59,838 bases of DNA, taken from positions 1-59,838 of the forward strand of contig JAKSTN010000016.1 of the NCBI GenBank assembly GCA_024402535.1. Direction: 5' to 3'. The stretch comes from Treponema sp. (GTDB lineage Bacteria > Spirochaetota > Spirochaetia > Treponematales > Treponemataceae). Below, in pieces: positions 41,269 to 51,357 of the stretch (positions within the stretch are counted from its first letter, which is position 1; the number at the start of each line of letters is the position of its first letter). The position numbers and the translations under genes were made by a program. The notes below the pieces were generated by a model. It was not told the DNA's origin. It saw only the letters and a program-made list of their open reading frames with translations, and made no database searches.

Positions 41269-42159
41269 TTATATAACTTGCTGAGGCTGATTTTTGGCGT
41301 TCATAGCATTCTGCTGATTCATCTGCTGCTGAAGAGCCATTTTATTCAACTCAAGCAAAGTTTTCTTGTTATTCGTAAGGAACTGGTTGATGAGTACTTT
41401 GAACTGCATTGGAACCTGTTCTGGATTGAAAGCAATGCTGACAAGACAAATGTCTTTACGTCCTTCAAGGCTTTCTGCATTTTTAACAATTCCAGGTATA
41501 TTAAACGAAATTTGAGGTTCAGTAAATGCTAATCTCAGGTCTGAATCCTTATTCATAAGGAATTTTGGAACGCCCATACACATTACTTTACATCCGCCAA
41601 AAGAAAGGTCACGGAGGATACAACGGCGTGGAACACCCGAAATACTGATGATTGTTTCTTCTTTTTCCAGATTTAAGCGGCGAACTATATCTTTATTGAT
41701 GATAATACGTTCGTCACGGCGGTTGGTAAAGTTTTCGTTTGTATCGATAAACTGTCCCATGCGGAGAATCAGATCATCAGGAGGCTGCTGAGTAAATGAA
41801 ATTGTAATGATAACAAGTTCATTTGTTCCTTTGAAAGGGGAAATCTGTGTTACATGGCCGGTTACGAAGAAGCTTAAAGGAGTGTTGTCTTCCTGAATAA
41901 AGCAGTAACGTACCTGAACAGGCATATCTGGCTTTTTTTTGATTTCTGCAATAGCTCCGCTTCCAACGCCAAGAATGATTTTTGAAAGCTGAAAAGAAGT
42001 AGAGTTAATAATACAAGGCCACTGACCACCGGCACATTTTACGTAAATCTGGCGCGGGTCAATTCGCAGGTAATGAAGAGTTTCTTTTGTAAAAGTGATT
42101 TCCTTATCACGATAAATATCGTAATAGCGGCTAATCAACTGACTGCTAGGCAATGGCAT
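41269..42159 (-). CDS. PilZ-domain c-di-GMP effector
   Basis: The 296-residue soluble protein has an N-terminal YcgR-like beta domain (about 15-130) and a PilZ domain (about 145-255). The c-di-GMP ligands are in place: RRDER (RxxxR) near residue 148 and DLSFGG (DxSxxG) near 187. The C-terminus is a helix and a Gln/Asn-rich tail. In spirochaetes PilZ proteins modulate motility. Upstream of, and on the same strand as, the TPR gene. An EAL phosphodiesterase (44612) and a diguanylate cyclase (51354) lie within 11 kb. Confidence 0.88.
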   Translation of the reverse strand: MPLPSSQLISRYYDIYRDKEITFTKETLHYLRIDPRQIYVKCAGGQWPCIINSTSFQLSKIILGVGSGAIAEIKKKPDMPVQVRYCFIQEDNTPLSFFVTGHVTQISPFKGTNELVIITISFTQQPPDDLILRMGQFIDTNENFTNRRDERIIINKDIVRRLNLEKEETIISISGVPRRCILRDLSFGGCKVMCMGVPKFLMNKDSDLRLAFTEPQISFNIPGIVKNAESLEGRKDICLVSIAFNPEQVPMQFKVLINQFLTNNKKTLLELNKMALQQQMNQQNAMNAKNQPQQVI

Positions 42160-42325
42160 AACTTAAATAATAAATTATAAACATTCCAAGGTCAAGAAAA
42201 GTATGAAAAAAATATCCAAAAACTCAAATTTTCCAATTTAAACTCGTAGGTTCTTTCCCTTTATAAAATCAGATTATTTCATTATATTTACATATTATAT
42301 TAGTAATTTTTTTTGAGGATTTAAT

Positions 42326-43456
42326 ATGGCTCTTGAATGTGGAATCGTTGGACTTCCAAACGTTGGTAAATCGACAATTTTCTCAGCTCTGACAGCTGCC
42401 CCTGCAGAAGCTGCAAACTTTCCTTTCTGTACAATTGACCCTAACATCGGAATTGTAGACCTTCCTGATGAACGCCTGGATTTTATTTCAAGCATTCATA
42501 ATCCAAAAAAGAAGACACCTGCAAGCGTAAAATTCGTTGATATTGCAGGTCTTATTAAGGGTGCTTCAAATGGTGAAGGTCTGGGAAATAAATTCCTGGC
42601 AAATATCCGCGAATGTTCAGTAATCGCACACGTTGTACGCTGTTTTGATAACCCTGACATCATGCACGTTCGTGACAATGCAAACGAAGCAGCTCCAATC
42701 GATCCTGAAAGCGATATCCTTACAATCAACTGGGAACTTTGCCAGGCCGACCTGGATACAATCACAAAACGCGAAGAAAAGAACATCAAAACTGTTCGTG
42801 CTCTTGGAAAAGAAGCAGAAAAACAGCTGGCTCCATGGAACAGTGCTGTAGCAAAAATCAAGCCTCTGCTGATTGATGGAAAATGTGCCCGCACAGCAGA
42901 TCTTACAGATGACGAAAAAGAAGCCGTTCGCGATATGTTCCTTCTTACAATGAAACCAACACTTTATGTTGCAAACGTTGATGAAGACACAGTTGCCGAA
43001 GGCACAAACGATTACGTAAAAATCGTCGAAAAATATGCAGCAGAAGAAAAATCTGAAGTTATCGTGATTTGTGGTAAGTTCGAAGCTGACCTGGCTGAAA
43101 TTACAGATCCTGCTGACCGCAAAGACTTTATGGATTCTGTTGGTCTTAAAGAATCTGGTCTTGCAGTTCTGGCTCGTAAAGCTTATCACCTTATGGGACT
43201 TCGCACATTCTTTACAGGCGGACCTGATGAATGCCGTGCATGGACAATCCATGCTGGAGACAAAGCTCCACAGGCTGCTGGTGTAATCCACACAGACTTT
43301 GAAAAAGGATTCATCAAGGCTGAAGCTTACACAATTGATGACCTGCGCCAGTACAAAGACGAAGCCGCAATCAAGGCTGCCGGAAAGTACCGCATGGAAG
43401 GAAAAGAATATGTAGTTCAGGATGGTGACGTTCTGTTCTTCAAGTTCAACAACTAA
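42326..43456 (+). CDS. ychF: Ribosome-associated ATPase YchF (OLA1 family)
   Basis: An Obg-related P-loop NTPase of 376 residues. It has G1 GLPNVGKSTIF near residue 8, DIAGLIKGASNGEGLGNKFL (G3) near 72, a helical insert with VHxxD-type RVRCFD elements, YVANVDED in place of NKxD (giving the ATP preference of YchF) and a C-terminal TGS domain ending YVVQDGDVLFFKF. It associates with ribosomes and stress responses in other organisms. GAGG precedes the ATG. Transcribed alone; a terminator-like hairpin lies at 43507-43562. Confidence 0.96.
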   Translation: MALECGIVGLPNVGKSTIFSALTAAPAEAANFPFCTIDPNIGIVDLPDERLDFISSIHNPKKKTPASVKFVDIAGLIKGASNGEGLGNKFLANIRECSVIAHVVRCFDNPDIMHVRDNANEAAPIDPESDILTINWELCQADLDTITKREEKNIKTVRALGKEAEKQLAPWNSAVAKIKPLLIDGKCARTADLTDDEKEAVRDMFLLTMKPTLYVANVDEDTVAEGTNDYVKIVEKYAAEEKSEVIVICGKFEADLAEITDPADRKDFMDSVGLKESGLAVLARKAYHLMGLRTFFTGGPDECRAWTIHAGDKAPQAAGVIHTDFEKGFIKAEAYTIDDLRQYKDEAAIKAAGKYRMEGKEYVVQDGDVLFFKFNN

Positions 43457-43506
43457 AAAAATAAAAAAAAGGAAAGATTTTTCATTTCTTCTTTCCTGTT
43501 TTGAAT

Positions 43507-43562
43507 AAAAAAAGCCATATATACTGCAGAGGTTTTTATGAAGCGGTATGTATGGCTTTTTT
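43507..43562 (+). terminator. Terminator-like hairpin enclosing the next gene's start codon
   Basis: AAAAAAAGCCATATATAC (43507-43524) pairs with GTATGTATGGCTTTTTT (43546-43562) with one mismatch, and U residues continue in the coding sequence. The loop carries the ribosome site GAGG and the ATG at 43538 of the lipoprotein gene. It may end ychF transcription, hide the start codon, or both. Confidence 0.45.
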
Positions 43563-44560
43563 GTTTTTTGGGAATAAGTTTTTGTCTTGCAGGTTGCAGT
43601 GGCTGTTCATCAAATGTACAGACAAATGCATTACAAAAGGGTGAATTTTCCATAGTTTCTTATAATGCGCAGGAGTTTTTTGACGGAAAAAAAGACGGTT
43701 GCGAATACAGTGAATATAAGAAAAGCGGGAATTGGGGTGTTGAATCGTATAAAGTGCGTCTTGAGCGGCTTTGCAAAGTGATTCGTATTCTGGATGCAGA
43801 CGTCTATGTTTTTCAGGAAATAGAAAATGAAGAAATCCTTCAGGATATTTCGAATTTTCTTTCAGGAGATTCCTGGCGTAATAAAGATTTATGGTCCTAT
43901 TCTGTTTTTGCGAAAGAGCCAGATTCAGCCATTGGAAATGCAGTAATTTCAAAATATCCCTTAAAAGAATTTATGGTACATGGACTTGATATTCAAAGTG
44001 AAAATGAAAAACAGCCTTCAATGCGTCCGGTGATACAGGTAAAAATTGAAATTGGGGAAACGGATATTGTGGTGTTTGCAAATCACTGGAAAAGTAAAAG
44101 TGGTGGGGAAGAAGAAACAGAGCTCTGGAGAGACTGGCAGGAACTTCAGCTTGCAAACTTGATTTCGAAATGCCGTGAAACAGAGAATGAAAATTTTCGT
44201 GCTGTGATCTGCGGAGATTTCAACCGTGATATAAATGATTTTTGTCTTAATGAAAATAAAGGCGATGAAGAAGGAAATATAATACTGCGTGGCAGTGAAA
44301 ACAATGTAAAAGTAACAACGTCCTGGATTGATAAATGGGGGAACAGTACAAGTGCCGCAGGCAGTTATTTTTTCCAGGATGAATGGGAAAAGATTGATCA
44401 GATTTTTGTTTCAGGGAAAGTCGGGATAAAATCTTTTGCTCCGCAAATAAGAGAAGAGTGGACCAGTGAGGAAGGCGTTCCACAAGGTTATAAATTGTAT
44501 AACGGTGAAGGTTTTTCTGACCATCTTCCTGTAAAAGCGGTATTAGAGATTTTAGAATAA
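43538..44560 (+). CDS. Endonuclease/exonuclease/phosphatase-family lipoprotein
   Basis: A 340-residue protein with lipobox LAGC (Cys 19) followed by another Cys-rich bit (SGCSS). The fold is that of the DNase I-like superfamily: FSIVSYNAQEFFDGKKDG near residue 32, VFQEIENEE near 88 with the catalytic Glu, VVFANHWKSKSGG near 170, AVICGDFNRDINDF near 220 and GFSDHLPVKAVLEI near 325. The Asn, Glu, His, Asp and His residues of the active site are present. The substrate (DNA, phospholipid or nucleotide) is not decidable. Anchored to the envelope. The start codon lies in the loop of a hairpin (43507-43562). Confidence 0.87.
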   Translation: MKRYVWLFCFLGISFCLAGCSGCSSNVQTNALQKGEFSIVSYNAQEFFDGKKDGCEYSEYKKSGNWGVESYKVRLERLCKVIRILDADVYVFQEIENEEILQDISNFLSGDSWRNKDLWSYSVFAKEPDSAIGNAVISKYPLKEFMVHGLDIQSENEKQPSMRPVIQVKIEIGETDIVVFANHWKSKSGGEEETELWRDWQELQLANLISKCRETENENFRAVICGDFNRDINDFCLNENKGDEEGNIILRGSENNVKVTTSWIDKWGNSTSAAGSYFFQDEWEKIDQIFVSGKVGIKSFAPQIREEWTSEEGVPQGYKLYNGEGFSDHLPVKAVLEILE

Positions 44561-44611
44561 TTTGAAAAAAATATCGAATAAATATTAGACAAATTAGAGA
44601 AAAGTGATAAA

Positions 44612-46537
44612 ATGAAAAGGATGTATAATTTACTTGGTGAATTAACCGTTTTTATTTTATCGCTGGTTCTTCTCATTAATTTTGCAATTTCTTTTACTGT
44701 AAAAGAAAGAAGGCATAAAATTTATTTAAATTGTATTCTTACTGTTTTGGTATCTACATTATTAAACATGATCTCTATTGAGATAATCACTTATTTTAAA
44801 CCGGAATATAAAATTATTGGTACCATAGTAACAACTTTATATTTCCTGTTTTTAACTAGTCCTGGGGTTATGTTTGCGACTTATATTTATGAGTTTTCAT
44901 CCCTGAAGAAAGAGCATCGTAAGATGGTATATACATTGTTGTATGTTCCTTATCTTGTTTATGCTTTGCTTGTTTTGTTGAATCTAAAAATGGGCTGGTT
45001 TTTCCGTTACGACGAAGTGGAAGGTTATGTCCGTGGAAGTCTGAAATATGGAACTTATATTACAACAGCCATTTATGTATGTATTGCAGTTGGGTTTGTA
45101 GTTCATAACAGAAAAAATCTTTCAAGAAGAATAACCTTTGTTTTTGGAATGTATCCGCTGATAGCTATGAGCATCAGTGTGATTCAGTTCTTCTTTCCTC
45201 ATATGGTAATGACAGGAACTGCAGTCATGGCTCCAATGCTTATGGCTTATCTTGCAATTCAAACAGACCTTCTGGATTACGATCTTGCAACAGGTCTTAT
45301 GACAGAAAAATATCTTGCAAGAACTTTGAACCGCGAAAAAAAGAAGACTGAAAATCCAGTTAATTTAATTGTTGTTTCTATTGAAAACTATTACACCCTT
45401 TATGAGACAATTGGGTATTCAGAATCAAATTATCTGCTTTTCAAGATTGCAGAAAAAATTTCATCGTACTTTCCCAAAAATTCATATCATCTTTCTACAG
45501 ACCGTTTTGCTGTAGTTGGAAATAATATGGATAAAATGCGTGAAAACATTTTGAAGCTGACAGAACAGTTGAAAAACTTTGAACCGGATCAGCATAAAAT
45601 GTACCACGTTGATATTAGAAGTGTTGGGCTTACTGTTCCGGGAAACGCAAAGAATTATAACAACGCTATGGAAATGGTAAGTGAAATGCTTTCCAACGCA
45701 CAGAAAGACCGTAGAAAGAATGAAAACAAATTCCTTCTCTGTGATGAAGTTTATGAAGATAAGCTGAAACGAACAAATGCAATTAAAGAAATCCTGGAAA
45801 GAGAACTGACAGTTGATTCAAAAATGTACCAGGTTTATTACCAGCCGATTTATTCAATCGGTAAAGAAAAATATATGTATGCAGAAGCACTTTCCCGACT
45901 TCTTGATACTGAAATAGGAACAATCAGACCAGATGAATTTATTGCGGTTGCTGAAAGTAAAGGTCTGATTGAAAGACTTGGTAATGTTGCATTTGAAAAA
46001 ATCTGTAAATTCATCAGCGAAAATAAAGAAACAGTAAAAGCAGTTTCAGTTAACTTTAGTGTTAATCAGCTGACTAATCCCCATATTGTTGAAAACGTTT
46101 TGAGCGTAATTAAAAAGTATGGTATAAGTCCGCAGAACATTATTATGGAAATTACGGAAAGTATCTTTATTGATGACTTTGAGTCGATTAAAGAAAGAAT
46201 GATAAAACTGGCAGATGCCGGAATTATTTTTTATCTTGATGACTTTGGAACAGGTTATTCAAACTTTGCAAATGTTGTAGAACTTCCGTTTACAACTATT
46301 AAAATAGATCGTTCTATGGTACTCTCTATGGAAGGCAATGAGGACTCTCGTCGTCTTATTTATAGTCTTATAAGCGCATTTAAGAAGAACGGCTTGAATA
46401 TTCTGATGGAAGGTGTTGAAAACCTGACTCAGGATAAACTTGTTCGTGAAGCTGGCGCTGATTATATTCAGGGATTCCTTTACAAACGTCCGATTTCTGA
46501 AAAAGAATGTCTGGAAGTTTTTAAAGAAGCGTCCTGA
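44612..46537 (+). CDS. c-di-GMP phosphodiesterase, 7TM-(degenerate GGDEF)-EAL
   Basis: A 641-residue membrane protein. Residues 1-215 contain seven hydrophobic segments, similar to the 7TM sensor region of some histidine kinases. Residues 225-370 look like a degenerate GGDEF domain, lacking a GGDEF motif. Residues 385-640 form a complete EAL domain: QPIYS, AEALSR (EAL), NFSVNQL, MEITES, YLDDFGTGYSN, TTIKIDRSM, MEGVEN and QGFLYKRP. The metal- and substrate-binding residues are all present, so it should degrade c-di-GMP. It is followed by a strong terminator. It probably sets local c-di-GMP for the PilZ and motility functions. Confidence 0.9.
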   Translation: MKRMYNLLGELTVFILSLVLLINFAISFTVKERRHKIYLNCILTVLVSTLLNMISIEIITYFKPEYKIIGTIVTTLYFLFLTSPGVMFATYIYEFSSLKKEHRKMVYTLLYVPYLVYALLVLLNLKMGWFFRYDEVEGYVRGSLKYGTYITTAIYVCIAVGFVVHNRKNLSRRITFVFGMYPLIAMSISVIQFFFPHMVMTGTAVMAPMLMAYLAIQTDLLDYDLATGLMTEKYLARTLNREKKKTENPVNLIVVSIENYYTLYETIGYSESNYLLFKIAEKISSYFPKNSYHLSTDRFAVVGNNMDKMRENILKLTEQLKNFEPDQHKMYHVDIRSVGLTVPGNAKNYNNAMEMVSEMLSNAQKDRRKNENKFLLCDEVYEDKLKRTNAIKEILERELTVDSKMYQVYYQPIYSIGKEKYMYAEALSRLLDTEIGTIRPDEFIAVAESKGLIERLGNVAFEKICKFISENKETVKAVSVNFSVNQLTNPHIVENVLSVIKKYGISPQNIIMEITESIFIDDFESIKERMIKLADAGIIFYLDDFGTGYSNFANVVELPFTTIKIDRSMVLSMEGNEDSRRLIYSLISAFKKNGLNILMEGVENLTQDKLVREAGADYIQGFLYKRPISEKECLEVFKEAS

Positions 46538-46568
46538 AAATTTAAACAAGTATTTTAGAAGGAAAACG

Positions 46569-46597
46569 GGTGCCTCAGAAATGAGGCACCTTTTTTT
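46569..46597 (+). terminator. Intrinsic terminator of the EAL gene
   Basis: GGTGCCTCA-GAAA-TGAGGCACC followed by seven T, a strong intrinsic terminator 31 bp after the stop codon. Confidence 0.93.
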
Positions 46598-46677
46598 AGT
46601 ATACATAAAAATCAAAGTGATAGTTTATCTATCATAAAAATCTTGCTTTAAACAAAATCTGACTTATAATTTTTCTT

Positions 46678-48168
46678 ATGGATAAATATATCGTTGCTTT
46701 GGACCAGGGAACAACTTCTTCCCGTGCCGTAATTTTTGATAAGTCAGTAAATAAAATAAAAACAGCTCAGATGGAATTTTCTCAGATTTTCCCAAAACCG
46801 GGCTGGGTTGAACATGACCCGGAAGAACTGTTTTTATGTCAGCTTTCAGTAATGAAAGAAGCGGTAGAGGAAGCTGGTCTTAAACCGGAACAGATTCAGG
46901 CAGTAGGTATTACAAATCAACGTGAAACAGTTGTGGTGTGGGATAAGGCAACAGGAACTCCTGTTTATAATGCCATTGTATGGCAGTGCCGTAGAACTGC
47001 AGATTTAGCTGACCGTCTTATTGCAGAAGGGAAAAGTGAATTAATTCAGAAAAAAACAGGTCTTATTCCTGACGCATATTTTTCGGGAACAAAAATCAAA
47101 TGGATTTTAGACAATGTTCCGGGAGTTCGTGAACGTGCCGAAAAAGGTGAACTTCTTGCCGGAACAATTGATACCTGGCTTACATGGAAACTTACAGCCG
47201 GAAAATGTCACGTAACAGATTACACAAATGCCTGCCGTACAATGCTGTTTAATATTCATACTTTGGAATGGGACAAAGAACTTCTGGATCTTCTTGGAAT
47301 ACCTTCTTGTCTTCTTCCTGAAGTAAAAGATTCTTCATGTGTTTATGGAATGACAGATAAATCGGTATGTGGTTTTGAAGCACCGATTGCTTCGCTTATC
47401 GGCGACCAGCAGGCCGCACTTTTTGGACAGGCTTGTTTCAACGAAGGCGATACAAAAGTAACTTATGGAACAGGCTGTTTCCTTTTAATGAATACAGGCA
47501 ATAAAGCTATAGATTCCAAACATAAACTGATTACTACTATTGCTCTTGGGCTCAACGGAAAAATTGAATACGCTTTGGAAGGTTCTGTATTCATGGGCGG
47601 CGCCACAATTAAATGGCTTCGTGATGAACTTGGAATTATCAATTCGGCACAGGATTGTGATCTTCTTGCAGAAAGCGTTCCCGATTCAAACGGCGTTATG
47701 ATGGTTCCAGCTTTTACCGGCCTTGGTGCTCCGTACTGGGATTCATATGCCCGTGGAACAATTATGGGACTTACTCGTGGTGCCAATAAGGCACACATTT
47801 GTCGTGCCGTTCTTGAAGCTATTTCTTATCAGGTAAAAGACGAAATTGAATGCATGAAAGATGATGCCGGAGTCTGCCTTACAAACGTAAAAGTTGATGG
47901 CGGCGCTTCTGTTTCAAATGTAATGATACAGTTCCAGTCTGATATTCTGGATACTCCGGTGTACCGACCTTCAAACATCGAAACAACTGTAACAGGTGCT
48001 GCTTTCCTTGCCGGGCTCGCAACAGGTTTCTGGAAATCGAAAGACGAAATAAAATCAGTCTGGAAAATTGACAGGGTATTTGAGCCAAAAATGGAAAAAT
48101 CAGAACGTGAAGAAAAATACAGCTTCTGGAAAAAGGCGGTAGAACGGTCGCGGGACTGGGTTAAATAA
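46678..48168 (+). CDS. glpK: Glycerol kinase
   Basis: A cytoplasmic FGGY-family kinase of 496 residues that phosphorylates glycerol to sn-glycerol 3-phosphate. It has [13 protein letters not shown] at residue 8, WVEHDPEEL near 42, [11 protein letters not shown] near 80, [10 protein letters not shown] near 100, [13 protein letters not shown] near 245, [11 protein letters not shown] near 265 and [18 protein letters not shown] near 407. First gene of a glycerol operon; the next gene begins 55 bp later. No glycerol facilitator (glpF) is present. Transcription should begin just upstream, in the 80 bp after the EAL-gene terminator. Confidence 0.96.
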   Translation: MDKYIVALDQGTTSSRAVIFDKSVNKIKTAQMEFSQIFPKPGWVEHDPEELFLCQLSVMKEAVEEAGLKPEQIQAVGITNQRETVVVWDKATGTPVYNAIVWQCRRTADLADRLIAEGKSELIQKKTGLIPDAYFSGTKIKWILDNVPGVRERAEKGELLAGTIDTWLTWKLTAGKCHVTDYTNACRTMLFNIHTLEWDKELLDLLGIPSCLLPEVKDSSCVYGMTDKSVCGFEAPIASLIGDQQAALFGQACFNEGDTKVTYGTGCFLLMNTGNKAIDSKHKLITTIALGLNGKIEYALEGSVFMGGATIKWLRDELGIINSAQDCDLLAESVPDSNGVMMVPAFTGLGAPYWDSYARGTIMGLTRGANKAHICRAVLEAISYQVKDEIECMKDDAGVCLTNVKVDGGASVSNVMIQFQSDILDTPVYRPSNIETTVTGAAFLAGLATGFWKSKDEIKSVWKIDRVFEPKMEKSEREEKYSFWKKAVERSRDWVK

Positions 48169-48223
48169 AAAATCACACACACAACACACAAACAAACGAA
48201 AAAAACACTTGGAGGAAATCGAT

Positions 48224-49705
48224 ATGGAAAAATTTGACGTTGCCATTATCGGGGCAGGTATATCCGGTGCCTGCATTGCCCGTGAGCTGTCAAAATATAA
48301 ACTGAAAGTGGCACTTCTGGAAAAAGAAAATGATGTTGCCTGCGGTTGTTCAAAAGCGAATTCGGGAATTGTTCATGCGGGTTATGACCCGGAGCCGGAC
48401 ACTCTCATGGCAAAGCTTAATTTGCGCGGGGCAGCTCTTTACCCTCAACTTTCAAAAGATCTGAATTTTGATTACAAAAATATCGGATCCATTGTTACTG
48501 CAAGCGACGAAGACGGCGAGAAAGTTCTGGAAACTTTGCTTCAGCGCGGAAAAGAAAATGGTGTTGAAAAACTAGAAATAATCGGGCGAGAAAAACTTCT
48601 GGAACTGGAACCGAACATTGCGGACTGCGTCACAAAAGCTCTCCTTGTTCCAACAGGTTCCATTACAAGTCCTTACGAGGCAACATGGGCTATTGCAGAA
48701 AATGCAGTTATGAACGGCGTTCAGTTTTTCCGAAACGCCATGGTTTACGCAATCACAAAAAATGAAAGCGGCAAATTTGTTCTGAACACAGGTGCCGGAG
48801 ATTTTGAAACATCTTATATTGTAAATGCGGCAGGGCTTGGAGCTGATAAAATCAGTGAAATGGCAGGCGCCAGAAAATTCCGCATTATTCAGCGCCGTGG
48901 TGAATACTGTCTTCTTGATTCAAACTGCGGAGATATGGTTCATCATACATTGTTCCAGACTCCTACAAAAATGGGTAAAGGTGTTCTTATAACTCCAACA
49001 GTTGATGGAAACATTCTTGTTGGACCTTCGGCAGACGACCTTGAAGGAAACGATCTTTATTCAACTGAAACAACAGCTGAAGTTCAGGCAAAGATTGTGA
49101 AACAGGCCTTGTTTACCGTAAACAATATTCCAATGGGAAATATTATCAACTCTTTCTCAGGCATTCGTGAAATTGCTGAAACTTATGATGAAAATGGAAA
49201 CGCTGTTGTAAAACATGATTTCCTCATTGAAGAAGATGAAAAGGTTCGCGGACTTATTACTGTTGCTGGAATCAGTTCTCCAGGCCTTTCTGCCGGACCT
49301 GCAGTTGGTGAATATGTTATAGAACTGCTTTTCAAAGCCGGGCTGAAAGCTGAAAAGAAAAATGATTTCATTGCAACTCGAAAAGGAATTCCTTCTTTCA
49401 AAAAAGCAACTAACGAAGAAAAAGAAAAACTCATAAAAGAGAATCCGCTTTACGGCCAGATTATCTGCCGCTGTGAAATGATTACTGAAGGCGAAATTGT
49501 TGCAAGCATACATTCGCCTCTTGGAGCTTTGGATCTGGACGGAATTAAACGCCGTACAAGGGCTGGAATGGGACGCTGCCAGAGTGGATTCTGTTCACCA
49601 CGCGTAACAGAAATTCTTTCCCGGGAAGCCGGTATTCCAATGACCAGTGTAACAAAGAAGGGAAAAGCTTCTTATGTTCTCATGGGCAAGTCGAGAGAAT
49701 TCTAG
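48224..49705 (+). CDS. GlpA-like glycerol-3-phosphate dehydrogenase subunit (FAD) with BFD-type Fe-S domain
   Basis: A 493-residue flavoprotein. It begins with the FAD Rossmann motif VAIIGAGISGACIAREL at residue 6 and the DAO-fold core (CGCSKANSGIVHAGYDPEPD, IGSIVTASDEDG, GPSADDLEGNDLYS, GITVAGISSPGL-like segment). Residues 425-490 carry a BFD-type [2Fe-2S] domain with IICRCEM and GRCQSGFC, four Cys. This is the catalytic subunit layout of anaerobic G3P dehydrogenase, oxidising G3P to dihydroxyacetone phosphate. I use the ATG at 48224, 8 bp after GGAGG, rather than a TTG at 48209 that overlaps it. The GlpB-like gene follows 10 bp later. Confidence 0.88.
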   Translation: MEKFDVAIIGAGISGACIARELSKYKLKVALLEKENDVACGCSKANSGIVHAGYDPEPDTLMAKLNLRGAALYPQLSKDLNFDYKNIGSIVTASDEDGEKVLETLLQRGKENGVEKLEIIGREKLLELEPNIADCVTKALLVPTGSITSPYEATWAIAENAVMNGVQFFRNAMVYAITKNESGKFVLNTGAGDFETSYIVNAAGLGADKISEMAGARKFRIIQRRGEYCLLDSNCGDMVHHTLFQTPTKMGKGVLITPTVDGNILVGPSADDLEGNDLYSTETTAEVQAKIVKQALFTVNNIPMGNIINSFSGIREIAETYDENGNAVVKHDFLIEEDEKVRGLITVAGISSPGLSAGPAVGEYVIELLFKAGLKAEKKNDFIATRKGIPSFKKATNEEKEKLIKENPLYGQIICRCEMITEGEIVASIHSPLGALDLDGIKRRTRAGMGRCQSGFCSPRVTEILSREAGIPMTSVTKKGKASYVLMGKSREF

Positions 49706-49715
49706 GAGGGCAGTA

Positions 49716-50993
49716 ATGGAAAAACTATATGATGTAATTGTGATTGGTGGCGGGCCTGCGGGTCTTGCAGCCGCAATCAGTGCCGTAGAAAATGGCGCAA
49801 AAAATACTTTGATTCTTGAACGTGATGCCCGCCTTGGAGGCATTCTGCTTCAGTGTATTCATAATGGTTTTGGACTTCATTATTTTGGCGAAGAGCTGAC
49901 AGGTCCTGAATATGCCGCCCGTTTTTCAAATAAAGTGGAAGAGATGGGAATTGAATATAAAGTGAACACAATGGTTCTGTCCGTGGAAGACGGCGAAATG
50001 AAAACTGTTTCAGCAATCAATTCAATTGACGGTCTTATGAACCTGAAGACAAAATCTGTTGTTATTTCTACAGGATGTCGTGAACGTACACGAGGCGCCC
50101 TTGTTATTCCGGGAACTCGTCCGGCTGGAATTTTTACAGCAGGTTCAGCACAGCGTTTCGTGAATATTGACGGATACCTTCCAGGGAAAAAAGTTGTGAT
50201 TCTTGGATCAGGTGATATCGGGCTTATTATGGCGCGCCGCATGACGCTGGAAGGCGCTGAAGTGAAAATGGTGTGTGAAGTAATGGATTTTTCTGCCGGA
50301 CTTCAGCGCAACATAACTCAGTGTCTTGATAACTTTAATATTCCGCTTCACCTTAGTACGACTGTAGTAAAAATTCACGGAAAAGACCGTGTGACAGGCG
50401 TTACAATCGCAAAAGTTGATGATCATAGAAAACCTATTCAAGGCACAGAAAAGTACGTTGAATGTGATACATTATTGCTTTCTGTAGGCCTTATTCCTGA
50501 AAATGAAATTGCAAATGCAGCACATATTTCCATGGATCCTGTTACAAAAGGCCCATATGTAAATCAGATGATGGAAACAAATGTACCTGGCATTTTTGCC
50601 TGTGGAAATTCTGTTCATGTTCACGACCTGGTAGATTTTGTAACACAAAGTTCGACAATTGCCGGGAAATATGCCGCTTTGTATGCACAAAATGCAGATT
50701 CTGTAAAAGAAGAAAAGCAGATTGCAATTATGCCGGGAAACCGCGTGCGGTATACAGTTCCACAGCATATTTCTGTTCCTTTTGATGACAAAACAGATAT
50801 TATGTTCCGTGTTACAGATTCATATAAAAACGTAACAATTAAAGTTTATGACGGATCAAAAGTCCTTGCTTCAAAACGGAAGATGGTTGTACGCCCAGGC
50901 GAAATGCAGACAATCGAACTGAAGACACCGGTTTCAGAAATTACAGGTCCGGTAACCGTTTCTTGTGAAATGGAAGGAGACTCAATTGACTAA
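49716..50993 (+). CDS. GlpB-like NAD(P)/FAD-dependent oxidoreductase
   Basis: A 425-residue pyridine-nucleotide-disulfide-type flavoprotein. It has the FAD motif VIVIGGGPAGLAAAISAVEN at residue 6, the NAD(P) motif VVILGSGDIGLIMARRM near 160, GCRERTRGALVIPGTRPAGI (second FAD contact) near 117 and GIFACGNSVHVHDLVDFV near 300. No redox-active CxxC pair is present. In anaerobes such a protein is encoded with GlpA-like and DUF1667 proteins and carries electrons away from G3P oxidation. I chose the ATG at 49716, after AGGAGGG, over an ATG 14 codons earlier that overlaps the previous gene. Confidence 0.87.
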   Translation: MEKLYDVIVIGGGPAGLAAAISAVENGAKNTLILERDARLGGILLQCIHNGFGLHYFGEELTGPEYAARFSNKVEEMGIEYKVNTMVLSVEDGEMKTVSAINSIDGLMNLKTKSVVISTGCRERTRGALVIPGTRPAGIFTAGSAQRFVNIDGYLPGKKVVILGSGDIGLIMARRMTLEGAEVKMVCEVMDFSAGLQRNITQCLDNFNIPLHLSTTVVKIHGKDRVTGVTIAKVDDHRKPIQGTEKYVECDTLLLSVGLIPENEIANAAHISMDPVTKGPYVNQMMETNVPGIFACGNSVHVHDLVDFVTQSSTIAGKYAALYAQNADSVKEEKQIAIMPGNRVRYTVPQHISVPFDDKTDIMFRVTDSYKNVTIKVYDGSKVLASKRKMVVRPGEMQTIELKTPVSEITGPVTVSCEMEGDSID

Positions 50994-51357
50994 CGAATCT
51001 ATGGAAAAACCAATCAATATGACCTGCATTATCTGTCCTATGGGATGTGCTTTGGAAGTAACTAAAAAGAACGGAGTGTTTGATGTAAAAGGAAATACTT
51101 GTCCCCGAGGTGTAAAATATGCCGAAAAGGAACTGACAAATCCTACACGTACATTGACCTGTGCAATTCTGGTTGAAGGCGGAAAAATCCGTATGGTGCC
51201 GGCAAAATCTTCTGTGGAGATTCCACGGGATTTGCAGAAAGAATGTATGGAAGTTGTTAAGCGCTCAAAGGTAAGTGCACCAGTAAAAACAGGAGATGTT
51301 CTGATTAAGAATATTCTTGATACAGGTGCAGACATAATTGCCTGCATTGACTGCTAG
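50986..51357 (+). CDS. DUF1667 protein, third component of glycerol oxidation unit
   Basis: A small protein (about 123 residues) with conserved cysteine clusters: MTCIICPMGCALEVTKKNG and GNTCPRGVKYAEKELTNPTR near the N-terminus and CIDC at the end. DUF1667 accompanies GlpA/GlpB-like flavoproteins and probably holds an iron-sulfur centre. The best start is the TTG at 50986, 6 bp after GGAG (50976-50979) and overlapping the stop of the previous gene; an ATG at 51001 is the alternative. The 3' end overlaps the convergent diguanylate-cyclase gene by 4 bp. Confidence 0.88.
   Translation: MTNESMEKPINMTCIICPMGCALEVTKKNGVFDVKGNTCPRGVKYAEKELTNPTRTLTCAILVEGGKIRMVPAKSSVEIPRDLQKECMEVVKRSKVSAPVKTGDVLIKNILDTGADIIACIDC

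Noticed and set aside
42617..43291. 224-codon minus-strand frame opposite ychF
   Set aside because: It is antisense to a strongly conserved gene and is rich in Phe and Cys, as expected from the reverse of Lys/Glu-rich codons.
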